A stretch of 64,000 nt of DNA from Microbacterium flavum. Its GTDB lineage: Bacteria; Actinomycetota; Actinomycetes; Actinomycetales; Microbacteriaceae. The first letter of the stretch is position 1. Each line of letters starts with the position of its first letter. The translations under genes and the position numbers were made by a program. The stretch spans positions 1 to 64,000 of the forward strand of contig NZ_JAFLHG010000014.1 in assembly GCF_018717645.1 (NCBI RefSeq), in the 5' to 3' direction. The notes under the pieces are model-generated. The model did no database searches, was not told where the DNA came from, and saw nothing but the letters and a program-made list of their open reading frames with translations. Of this stretch, positions 46,878 to 54,338 are shown one piece after another.

Positions 46878-47686
46878 GCGCCGTCACCACCGACCCGTGG
46901 GAGGCGGCGGCGGTACCGCGCGGGCGGTTCCTGCTCGCCCTCACCCCGCTCGCCAAGTTCGCCGCGCCGTTGCCGGCGATGGTCGCGCTCGTCTTCGTGC
47001 GCGACCTCGCGACGCCGCTCGTCTTCCTGCTCGTGGCGTACGGGGTGCTGCTGGCCGGGGCGCGGCTGACGGCGCGGCTCATCCTGCTGCTGCTCCTCGT
47101 CCTCCCCCTGGCCGCGGTCACCCTCGGTCTCGGCATGGCCGTCTGGGTCGATCCCGCGCGCGTCGCCGACTCGGCCCCGGTCCTCCACGTCGGGGGGTGG
47201 ACCCTGCACGAGGGTGCTCTCTCCGTCGGTCTCGCGACCGGCATCCGCCTCGCCGCGATCGTCGCGCTGGCACTGATCCCCGGGCTCACGACCACCGGCC
47301 CCGAACTCGTCCGCGCGGCCGTGCAGCAGCTGCGCGTGCCCTACCGGATCGGCTACACGGCTCTCGCGGCCTTCCGCTTCGTGCCGCGGTTCGGGCACGA
47401 GCTCGAGATCATCCGCCAGGCGCACCGGGTGCGCGGATCGCACGGCGGCCGCGGTCCGTTCGCCGCGCTCGCCCGCTGGTGGGGCTACATCGTGCCGCTG
47501 CTGGCCGGAGCGATCCGGCACGCCGAGCGCGTCGCGCTGGCGATGGATGCCCGCGCCTTCGGCGCCTACCCCGACCGCACCGAGCGATATCTGACGCGGT
47601 GGCGCGCCCGCGACACCATCTTCGTCGCCCTGTTCTGGGCGGTGAGTGCCGGCATCCTCGTCGCGCTCTTCCCCTGGAGCCCGTAG
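46874..47686 (+). CDS. ECF transporter T component (CbiQ/EcfT family, YkoC type)
   Basis: 270 residues with about five to six membrane helices. Cytoplasmic coupling helices contain the two small arginine motifs of EcfT proteins: AHRVRG (near 182) and MDARAFG (near 225), which insert into the two ATPase grooves. The GTG start at 46874 overlaps the ATPase stop by 4 bases. It completes the YkoE-D-C transporter. A perfect 9-base-pair hairpin just after the stop terminates the unit. Confidence 0.92.
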   Translation: MSAVTTDPWEAAAVPRGRFLLALTPLAKFAAPLPAMVALVFVRDLATPLVFLLVAYGVLLAGARLTARLILLLLLVLPLAAVTLGLGMAVWVDPARVADSAPVLHVGGWTLHEGALSVGLATGIRLAAIVALALIPGLTTTGPELVRAAVQQLRVPYRIGYTALAAFRFVPRFGHELEIIRQAHRVRGSHGGRGPFAALARWWGYIVPLLAGAIRHAERVALAMDARAFGAYPDRTERYLTRWRARDTIFVALFWAVSAGILVALFPWSP

Positions 47687-47693
47687 TCACTGC

Positions 47694-47717
47694 CCCGGAG
47701 GCGCACCGGCCTCCGGG
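47694..47717. terminator. Bidirectional terminator hairpin
   Basis: cccggaggc-gcaccg-gcctccggg, 9 perfect base pairs with a 6-base loop, in the 41-base gap between the convergent EcfT and acyl-CoA dehydrogenase genes. Confidence 0.75.
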
Positions 47718-47727
47718 CGCGCCCGCG

Positions 47728-48891
47728 CTACTTCTTGCCGACGATCTGACGCGAGACGATGTCGCGCATGATCTCGTTCGTTCCGCCGTAGATGCGGTGC
47801 ACACGGGCATCCAGGTAGGCGCGGGCGATCGGGTACTCGGTGATGTACCCGTAGCCGCCGTGGAGCTGCACGCCGGTGTCCAGGAGCTCGGCCTCACGGT
47901 CGGTCGACCAGAACTTGACCTTCGCCGCCTCCTCGGCGGTGAGCTTCGCATCCTTGTAGAGCATCATCGCGCGGTCGTTGTAGGTCCACATGACGTCCAC
48001 CGTCGTGGCCATGTCGGCCAGACGGAAGCGGGTGTTCTGGAAGTCGGCGATCCGCTCGCCGAACGCCTCGCGGCTGATGACGTAGTCGCGCGTCCAGCGG
48101 TAGGCGGCCTCGCCGGCGGCGGCCGCGGCGACGCCGATCGACAGGCGCTCGAGGGGCAGATTCATCATGAGCTGGATGAAGCCGAGGCCCTCCTTGCCGC
48201 CGATGAGGTTCTCTTCGGGAACGAAGACGTCGACGAAGCTGAGCTCGGCGGTGTCCCACCCGTGGAAGCCCATCTTCTCGAGCTTCTTGCCGTGATCGAA
48301 GCCCTCCATGCCGTCCTCGAGGATGAGCAGGCTGAAGGCGTCGGGGCGGTTGCCCTCCCCGGTCTTGACGAAGGTGACCACCATGTCGGCGGTCTTGCCG
48401 GAGGAGATGAACGTCTTCGCGCCGTTGACGATGTAACCGCCGTCGACCTTCTTCGCGGTGGTCTTGATGCCGCGGAGGTCGCTGCCCGCGCCGGGTTCGG
48501 TCATCGCCAGGGCTCCCAGGATCTCGCCGGTCGCCATGCCGGGGAGCCACTTCTCCTTCTGCTCCTGCGTGCCCATGTGGACGATGTAGGGAACGGCCAG
48601 GTCGTCCTGGATGCCGAGGGCTCCGGCGAGTGAGCCCTGCCCCGCGCCGATGACCTCCTCGAGCACGATGGCGCGGAATCGGTAGTCCTGCAGCATGCCG
48701 GCGCCGCCGAACTCCTCGGGGACGCTGAGGCCGATGATGCCCGCCTCGCCCGCGGCGCGCATGGTGGCGCGGTCGACTTCGCCGTCCGCCTCCCACTGCT
48801 TGCGCTTCTCTTCCGTGGCGTAGCGCTTCACGAACTCCTTGACGACGTCGCGGAACGCCTCGTGGTCCTCGTCGTAGATGTTGCGCTCCAT
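47728..48891 (-). CDS. Acyl-CoA dehydrogenase
   Basis: 387 residues, the standard ACAD length. Motifs: AMTEPGAGSDL for FAD and substrate binding, REAFGERIADFQNTRF, QLHGGYGYITEYPIARAYLDAR and IYGGTNEIMRDIV. The position of the MCAD catalytic Glu (YEGT) is Gly here, as in the long-chain and isovaleryl-CoA dehydrogenase branches, where the base comes from another helix; I cannot assign it with certainty. Long-chain or branched-chain acyl-CoA is the likely substrate. It is an isolated gene between two terminal or divergent regions. Confidence 0.93.
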   Translation of the reverse strand: MERNIYDEDHEAFRDVVKEFVKRYATEEKRKQWEADGEVDRATMRAAGEAGIIGLSVPEEFGGAGMLQDYRFRAIVLEEVIGAGQGSLAGALGIQDDLAVPYIVHMGTQEQKEKWLPGMATGEILGALAMTEPGAGSDLRGIKTTAKKVDGGYIVNGAKTFISSGKTADMVVTFVKTGEGNRPDAFSLLILEDGMEGFDHGKKLEKMGFHGWDTAELSFVDVFVPEENLIGGKEGLGFIQLMMNLPLERLSIGVAAAAAGEAAYRWTRDYVISREAFGERIADFQNTRFRLADMATTVDVMWTYNDRAMMLYKDAKLTAEEAAKVKFWSTDREAELLDTGVQLHGGYGYITEYPIARAYLDARVHRIYGGTNEIMRDIVSRQIVGKK

Positions 48892-48984
48892 GCTGCGCCT
48901 GCCTCTCGTGTCTCGTCGTCGAGCCTGACGTGATGGGACGCTGTCCCGGCATCCATGGTACTGGGTTTCACACCCGGGGTGGGA

Positions 48985-50082
48985 TCAATCGGCGTAGTCG
49001 GGGGCGGCGGGCAGGCCGAAGAACTCCTCGAGCGTGTGATACCCGCCGTCGTGGTAGACCTGTGCGAGCTCGGGGCCGATATAGCGCAGATGCCAGGGTT
49101 CGGCCTGATAGCCCGTCACCGGCGTGTACCCGTCCTCGTATCGCACGACGAACCCGAAGCGCCAGGCGTTCGCCGCGACCCACGCCCCCTGCGGCGTGCC
49201 GCCCAGGTCTTCGATGGCTCCGCATCCGCCGTCGCAGGCCGCGACGTCCGTGGCGAGGCCGGTCTGGTGCTCGCTGAAACCCGGCCGCGCGCTCTGCAGG
49301 TCGGCGGCGTCGCGTCCGAGGGAGTCCACGTAGCCGTTGTAGGTGCGCGTCTGCGAGGAGAAGGATCGGAAGGCGCTGTTGAGACCGATCGCGCCCGCAC
49401 CCTCCGCCTGCGCCGTGGCCACGAGTGCGGTCAGTGCGTCGGCGGCCGCCGGTCGCAGTCGCCCGTCGACGGTGCGCTGCATGTCGGCGGGGGCGATGAC
49501 GGGGTCGGGCTCCCAGTCGATCGGGACGAGAGGGCGCTGCTTGTTCACGACCACCCACTCGCGGGCGGGGTCTGCGAGGCTCACGCACGGTGCGCCGCCG
49601 CCGGCCACGGTGGAGCGGAAGGTCGCCGCCCCGCCGAACGCGGAGAGGACCTCGGCATCCGAGCCCTGCGCGAGCGCCGTCGTCACCGTCGGGTCATCGC
49701 ACACCGCGGCGGTCGCGGCTGACGTCTGCGCGGGGACGGGGAGCGAGGTCGCCCCCGGGACGACCTCGGCGACAGCCGCGGCATCCACCGCGCGCCCGTC
49801 GGCGGGTGCCGCGGCGTTCAGTGACCCGATCATCCCCCCGACTCCCACGCCGACCGCGATCACCGCCACCGCGACGACCGCCACGATGATCCCGCGACGT
49901 CCGCGCACGCCCGCGAGAATCGGCGTTCCCGCGCGTGCGCGCTCGCGGTCCCGGGTGCGGTCCCGGCGACCATCGCCCGCCTCGCGGGTGTCGCCGCCCG
50001 GACCCTGCGCCGGGCGCGCCCCGTCGCCCTCGCGCCCGGCGCGGAGCGCGCGCCGAGACGGCAGCGGTTCGGGTGGCAGCAT
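48985..50082 (-). CDS. VanY-type D-Ala-D-Ala carboxypeptidase (peptidase M15)
   Basis: 365 residues. A 60-residue Arg-rich cytoplasmic head precedes one membrane helix (about 65-87), followed by an extracellular domain. The M15B zinc site is intact: His272 and Asp279 in SEHQTGLATD, and His331 in EPWHLRYIG; SAFRS is the usual substrate-loop motif. It should trim the terminal D-Ala of peptidoglycan stems. The ATG at 50080-50082 is chosen as the first start after GGAGGG, although spacing is tight. It is divergent from the radical SAM gene. Confidence 0.9.
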   Translation of the reverse strand: MLPPEPLPSRRALRAGREGDGARPAQGPGGDTREAGDGRRDRTRDRERARAGTPILAGVRGRRGIIVAVVAVAVIAVGVGVGGMIGSLNAAAPADGRAVDAAAVAEVVPGATSLPVPAQTSAATAAVCDDPTVTTALAQGSDAEVLSAFGGAATFRSTVAGGGAPCVSLADPAREWVVVNKQRPLVPIDWEPDPVIAPADMQRTVDGRLRPAAADALTALVATAQAEGAGAIGLNSAFRSFSSQTRTYNGYVDSLGRDAADLQSARPGFSEHQTGLATDVAACDGGCGAIEDLGGTPQGAWVAANAWRFGFVVRYEDGYTPVTGYQAEPWHLRYIGPELAQVYHDGGYHTLEEFFGLPAAPDYAD

Positions 50083-50166
50083 CCCTCCATTGTGGCGCCC
50101 CTCCCTGTGCCCGGAGCGAGAGCGCTCACGTCCGGGCCGTCGACACCGTCCTCCCTTGCAGATCAC

Positions 50167-50182
50167 TCGAAGATATGTTCCA
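50167..50182. promoter_or_regulatory. LexA (SOS) box candidate before the radical SAM gene
   Basis: tcgaagatatgttcca matches the actinobacterial LexA box TCGAAC-N4-GTTCGA at 10 of 12 defined positions, one mismatch per half-site. It ends 8 bases before the ATG at 50191 and 85 bases from the start of the divergent carboxypeptidase gene. It overlaps TATGTT, a plausible -10 element, so a bound repressor would block transcription. Confidence 0.65.
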
Positions 50183-50190
50183 CTGAGCGT

Positions 50191-51246
50191 ATGCGGTGGC
50201 TCGGACAGACTCTCGAACACGAGGATGCCGCGACCCTGCCCGGAATGGAGCGCCTCGGTGGCCTCGTCCGCACCGTGACGACCCCCGAGTTCGCGGGAAT
50301 GACCTTCCACGAGGTGGCGGCCAAGTCCGCGCTCAACCACGTGCCCTCCGCCTCGGCGATGCCGTTCGACTGGACGGTGAACCCCTACCGCGGCTGCAGT
50401 CACGCCTGCTCGTACTGCTTCGCGCGCCAGACGCACACCTACCTCGACCTCGACGCCGGTCGAGACTTCGATGAGCAGATCGTCGTGAAGGTCAACGTCG
50501 CCGACGTCCTTCGCCGCGAGCTCGCGGCACCCGGCTGGCATCGAGAGCCCGTGGCGCTGGGCACCAATACCGATCCTTACCAGCGCGCCGAGGGACGCTA
50601 CCGATTGATGCCCGCGATCATCGACGCGCTCGCGTCGAGCGGCACCCCGTTCTCGGTGCTGACGAAGGGCACGCTGATCCGTCGCGACCTTCCCCTTCTC
50701 GCGGCGGCGAAGGAGACGGTGCCGGTCCATCTCGCGATGTCGATCGCGATGCCCGACGAGGAGATCCGCAGAACTCTGGAAGCCGGCGCTCCCACGTTCA
50801 CCGCGCGCCTGGAGACCGTCCGTGCCGCGCGGGAGGCGGGGTTCGCCGTCACGGTCTTCCTCATGCCGATCGTCCCGCACCTGACCGACTCGGTGGAGAT
50901 CCTCGACGATGCGCTCGCGCGGATCGCGGCAGCGGGTGCTACGCGGGTCGTCTACGGCGCGCTGCACCTGCGCCCCGGCGCTCGGGAATGGTTCTGGGAG
51001 TGGCTCGAGCGCGAGCATCCGGAGCTCGTACCGGCCTACCGCGGGCTGTACCCCGGCGTGTCCACGTACGCGCCCTCGGGCTACCGGAAGCTCCTGTCCG
51101 AGCGGGTGCGCCCGCTGCTGCGGAGGCACCGCCTCGCCGGCGGTGCGGAGGAGGAGGTGGAGGCGAAGCCGAAGGGCTCGGGTCGCCCCGGGCCGATCCG
51201 CTCCACCCGGCGCGGTGCAGCCGCCCCGGAGAACGCGCTCTTCTGA
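50191..51246 (+). CDS. Rv2578c-family radical SAM protein (spore-photoproduct-lyase-like)
   Basis: 351 residues. The [4Fe-4S]/SAM triad is Cys69, Cys73 and Cys76 in NPYRGCSHACSYCFAR, the pattern of the SplB-like group. A TIM-barrel core follows with LGTNTDPYQRAEG, and a polar C-terminal tail (about 320-351). The reaction is unknown; relatives repair DNA photoproducts or modify nucleic acids. The frame's Met at 50092 lies beyond the SOS-like box, so the start is 50191. An upstream LexA-like box supports a DNA-damage role. Confidence 0.9.
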   Translation: MRWLGQTLEHEDAATLPGMERLGGLVRTVTTPEFAGMTFHEVAAKSALNHVPSASAMPFDWTVNPYRGCSHACSYCFARQTHTYLDLDAGRDFDEQIVVKVNVADVLRRELAAPGWHREPVALGTNTDPYQRAEGRYRLMPAIIDALASSGTPFSVLTKGTLIRRDLPLLAAAKETVPVHLAMSIAMPDEEIRRTLEAGAPTFTARLETVRAAREAGFAVTVFLMPIVPHLTDSVEILDDALARIAAAGATRVVYGALHLRPGAREWFWEWLEREHPELVPAYRGLYPGVSTYAPSGYRKLLSERVRPLLRRHRLAGGAEEEVEAKPKGSGRPGPIRSTRRGAAAPENALF

Positions 51247-51293
51247 CGCCGCGCGCGCTTCACCGCCCGAGCCTCACCCCCACGCCGGACGCA

Positions 51294-51321
51294 CGGATGG
51301 CCCCGGGCGAGGGGCCATCCG
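51294..51321. terminator. Bidirectional terminator hairpin
   Basis: cggatggcccc-gggcga-ggggccatccg, 11 perfect base pairs with a 6-base loop, in the gap between the convergent radical SAM and DEAD-box helicase genes. Confidence 0.85.
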
Positions 51322-51326
51322 GACGA

Positions 51327-53612
51327 TCAGCGGTCGACGTCCGCGGACTGACGCCCGCTCGGTTCCTGAGCCCGTCGAAGAACCTCGAGGATGTCGTCGC
51401 CGGTGCGCGCGTCATCGAACGGCGCGTCGATCTCGGCGCGCTCGAGCATCTCCGTCATCTTGCGGCGACGCTGACGCGTGATCAGGGTCACCACGGTGCC
51501 GGTGCGACCCGCGCGACCGGTGCGACCCGATCGGTGCAGGTACGTCTTGTACTCGTCGGGCATGTCGGCCTGGATCACCAGGTCGATGTCGTCGACGTGG
51601 ATTCCACGCGCAGCGACGTCCGTCGCGACCAGCACGTTCACCCGGCCCGACGTCAGACGCTCGAGGTTGCGGGTGCGCTTGCCCTGGTTGAGGTCCCCGT
51701 GCAGCGCCACCGCGTTGATGCCGGCGTCGTCGAACTGCTCGGCGAGCATCTCGGCGTACGCCCGCGTGCGGGCGAAGACGAGGGTCTTGCCGGCGCGGTC
51801 GACGAGCGAGGTCAGGATCTCGGCCTTGTCGCGGTGGTCGATGACGAGGACGCGGTGGTCGATCGTTCCGGAGTCCTGGTCCTCACCGGCGACCTCGTAG
51901 ACGGCCGGCTCGACGAGGAACTCGTCGACGAGCGCGGCGACCTCGCGGTCCAGCGTCGCGGAGAACAGCAGCTTCTGCGCGCCGTCCTCGACGAGGCGGA
52001 GGATGCGCTGCATCGGCTCCAGGAAGCCGAGCTCGCTCATGTGGTCGGCCTCGTCGAGGACGACGATGCGGATCTCGGAGAGGTCGAGCTTGCCCTGGCT
52101 CTGGAGGTCCTCGATGCGCCCAGGGGTGCCGATGATGATGTCGACGCCCTTCTTGAGCGCGCCGACCTGGCGCGCCTGGGGCACACCGCCGTAGATCTGG
52201 GTCGTGAACAGGCCCACGCTGCGGGCGATCGGCTGAATGGTGCGATCGATCTGCAGCGCGAGCTCGCGCGTCGGCGCGAGGATCAGCGCCTTCGGGCTCC
52301 GTCCGAACTCGCGGCGCTTGCCCGCCTGGCTGCGCAGGATCGACTCGACCAGCGGCGCCCCGAAGGCGATCGTCTTGCCCGAGCCGGTGCGGCCGCGTGC
52401 GAGCACATCCTTGCCCTCGAGGATCGGGACGATCGTCGCAGCCTGGATCGGGAACGGGGACGCCGCGCCGAGGTCGGCTAGGACGCGAACGATGTTCTCG
52501 CCGAGCCCCAGGCTGCCGAAGGTCACGTCGGCGACCTCCTCAGCCTGGACGGCCTGCGCCTGCAGCTTCTCGTGCACGGTGTCGGCGTGCGCCTCGTAGG
52601 CCTTGCGCTTCGCGTCATCCTTGACATCGGCGTTCCAGTCGGAGCGGTTCCCGCCGGAGGATGCGCGGTCATCGCGACGCGGCCGGTCGTCACGGGCCGG
52701 GCGCGCGTCGCGACGCGGGCGGTCGTCGAACGAACGGGCCGGACGCTCATCGCGGGAAGGGCGCGTGTCGCGGCGAGCGCCGTCGTCGCGCCGGGGGCGG
52801 TCGTCGCGGGCCGGACGGTCGTCACGGGCCGGACGGTCGTCACGGGCCGGACGCGTGTCGCGACGCGGGCCGCCAGAACTCCACTGATTCGACCGGGAAT
52901 CCGACGAATCAGCCCGGTTCGGGCGATCCTGACCCCAGGAGGCGGAGCTTCGTCCACCCCTGTCGTCGCGGCGGGGCCGATCGTCGCGGAACGACGGGCG
53001 GGCATCGCCGAAGGTGCGACGATCGTCGCGCGGCTGACGCTCGCCGCGGGGGCGATCGTCGAAGGACCGGGAGGGACGGTCATCGCGACGCGGACGGTCA
53101 TCGTACGACCGCGCGGGACGGTCACCATACGAACGCGCGGGACGGTCATCGTACGAACGGGCGGGGCGGTCATCGCGACGCGGACGGTCATCGAACGACC
53201 GGGAGGGACGGTCATCGCGACGCGCGCGGTCATCGTACGACCGGGCGGGACGGTCATCGCGACGCGGGCGGTCATCGTACGACCGCGCCGGACGGTCATC
53301 GCGACGCGGACGGTCATCGTACGACCGGGCGGGACGGTCATCGCGACGCGGACGGTCGCCCTGCGCCTGCGTGCGGATGCCGCGGGCCTCATCGCGACCC
53401 GCGCGCTCCTGCGCGTTCCAGCGCTGCTTCTTCGCGGGAGCGTCGGCCGCCTCGGGGCGATAGCCGCGGTGGCCCGCGCTCTTGCTGCCGGGAGTGCCGG
53501 CGGATGACTGGCCGGGGCGGCGCTTGGCGTCCTGGTACGACGTCTTCTTCGCACCGTAGCGGGGTTCGAAGCTCTGCGCGCGGCCGCCGGCCGGCTTCTT
53601 GTTCTTGGGCAT
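51327..53612 (-). CDS. DEAD-box RNA helicase with long Arg/Asp-rich repeat domain
   Basis: 761 residues. Residues 1-85 are basic, and 86-316 form a low-complexity array of DDRPxRSYDDRPRR-type units. The helicase core runs from about 363 to 735: Q motif FPIQAAT, ARGRTGSGKT, PTRELALQ, TPGRI, DEAD, SATL and HRSGRTGRAG. It unwinds RNA duplexes in ribosome assembly or mRNA turnover and may phase-separate through the repeat domain, by analogy with RG-rich helicases (which carry it C-terminally). ATG at 53610-53612 preceded by aaagga; the Met at 53639 would place the ribosome site inside the gene. A long structured leader suggests post-transcriptional control. Confidence 0.93.
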   Translation of the reverse strand: MPKNKKPAGGRAQSFEPRYGAKKTSYQDAKRRPGQSSAGTPGSKSAGHRGYRPEAADAPAKKQRWNAQERAGRDEARGIRTQAQGDRPRRDDRPARSYDDRPRRDDRPARSYDDRPRRDDRPARSYDDRARRDDRPSRSFDDRPRRDDRPARSYDDRPARSYGDRPARSYDDRPRRDDRPSRSFDDRPRGERQPRDDRRTFGDARPSFRDDRPRRDDRGGRSSASWGQDRPNRADSSDSRSNQWSSGGPRRDTRPARDDRPARDDRPARDDRPRRDDGARRDTRPSRDERPARSFDDRPRRDARPARDDRPRRDDRASSGGNRSDWNADVKDDAKRKAYEAHADTVHEKLQAQAVQAEEVADVTFGSLGLGENIVRVLADLGAASPFPIQAATIVPILEGKDVLARGRTGSGKTIAFGAPLVESILRSQAGKRREFGRSPKALILAPTRELALQIDRTIQPIARSVGLFTTQIYGGVPQARQVGALKKGVDIIIGTPGRIEDLQSQGKLDLSEIRIVVLDEADHMSELGFLEPMQRILRLVEDGAQKLLFSATLDREVAALVDEFLVEPAVYEVAGEDQDSGTIDHRVLVIDHRDKAEILTSLVDRAGKTLVFARTRAYAEMLAEQFDDAGINAVALHGDLNQGKRTRNLERLTSGRVNVLVATDVAARGIHVDDIDLVIQADMPDEYKTYLHRSGRTGRAGRTGTVVTLITRQRRRKMTEMLERAEIDAPFDDARTGDDILEVLRRAQEPSGRQSADVDR
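52665..53357 (-). repeat. Intragenic imperfect repeat array coding the Arg/Asp-rich region
   Basis: Repeating units of about 21 and 42 bases built on ggtcatcgcgacgcg and ggtcatcgtacgaccg. Two blocks are visible: residues 86-190 (53043-53357) with about eight RSYDDRP/RRDDRPA units and residues 253-316 (52665-52856) with TRPARDD and DRPARDD units, separated by a non-repetitive stretch. All unit sizes keep frame. Such arrays are prone to copy-number change and assembly collapse. Confidence 0.85.
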
Positions 53613-53648
53613 GGGAAGTCCTTTTGGGTTGTCTCGCACGAGAACAGC

Positions 53649-53674
53649 GCCCGTCCGCGCTCAGCGCGGCGGGC
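53649..53674 (-). promoter_or_regulatory. Leader hairpin of the DEAD-box helicase mRNA
   Basis: gcccg-t-ccgcgc-tca-gcgcgg-cgggc: an 11-base-pair stem with a single bulge, 37 bases upstream of the helicase start codon. Very stable, without a U-tract. It could be an autoregulatory or cold-responsive element. Confidence 0.5.
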
Positions 53675-53707
53675 TACCCGGACATCGGTCGGCCGGGGCC
53701 ATTCAGT

Positions 53708-53741
53708 GATGGTTCATGCGCGCCGATCGGCGCTCACCATC
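53708..53741 (-). promoter_or_regulatory. Second leader dyad with 14-bp palindrome
   Basis: A perfect palindrome gcgccgatcggcgc (53720-53733) is nested within an outer gatggt / accatc pair. It lies about 96-129 bases upstream of the helicase start. It may be a protein-binding site or an RNA stem. The remaining gap up to 53851 shows no further structure I can support. Confidence 0.45.
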
Positions 53742-53839
53742 GGCCCCCTTGGACTCACAAACCCACCCGCGCACGCGCGGTGTCCAGAAGCCGACCGATC
53801 CATTCTACCGGCCGAGGCTGGGAGGCCCCCGCGCGGTCC

Positions 53840-53845
53840 TACACT
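53840..53845 (+). promoter_or_regulatory. -10 element for a leaderless transcript
   Basis: TACACT, ending 6 bases before the ATG at 53852, the spacing expected when transcription starts on the initiation codon. There is no Shine-Dalgarno before this ATG. Confidence 0.5.
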
Positions 53846-53851
53846 GACGGC

Positions 53852-54338
53852 ATGAACGCCCCGGATGCCGCGCATCGCACCGCCCCGGCCCCCACCCCGA
53901 GCGCGGCCGTCGGCTACTGGCGGGCGCGGACGACGTCGGGGCAGGAGTGGCGCCGCGAGATCGCGAACTGGCGGTACGTGATCTCCACGGTGTCCGTCGT
54001 GATCGCCCACGTGGCCCTCACCGCGATCGCGACGCTGTCGCTGTTCGCCGTCCTCGCCCGCTCGTTCATCGGCGCGGAGCTGAACGCCTTCTGGACCACC
54101 GTGCTGCTGGGGGTCACCGCGGGTCTCGCCGCGTGGCTCACCTACCTGTCCGCGTCACGGATCACGACGCAGCGCCTGACCAGCCTGCTCGTCAGCTTCA
54201 TCGCGATCGGCACGGTCGCGGCGATGCTCACGACGAGCGATCCGACTCGCGGTCCCCGTCGCCTCGATCGTCCTGTTCGCGGTCGGCTACTTCGGGCAGC
54301 CGGACCACGCGGCGCGAGCGGCGGCACCCCTCAGATGA
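53852..54338 (+). pseudogene. Small four-helix membrane protein interrupted by a frameshift
   Basis: From the ATG at 53852 the frame encodes 131 codons with three hydrophobic helices (about 45-72, 80-100 and 110-127). It then loses sense near base 54245. Removing one base there restores a reading frame LAVPVASIVLFAVGYFG, a fourth helix, ending at the TGA 54336-54338 for a total of about 161 residues. Uncorrected, the frame reads polar Arg-rich sequence to 54400, into the convergent permease gene. A sequencing error, true inactivation or programmed +1 shift are all possible. The family is not recognised. Confidence 0.65.

Noticed and set aside
47728-48891. Acyl-CoA dehydrogenase as a dead enzyme because YEGT reads YGGT
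   Set aside because: Long-chain and isovaleryl-type dehydrogenases also have Gly there and use a Glu from another helix; no basis to call it inactive.
52665-53357. CRISPR-like repeat spacing
   Set aside because: Units are imperfect, have no unique spacers and all keep the helicase reading frame.
52572-53507. Plus-strand ORF of 311 codons with Val/Arg repeats
   Set aside because: Mirror of the helicase repeat array; repetitive GC-rich coding DNA keeps opposite frames open.
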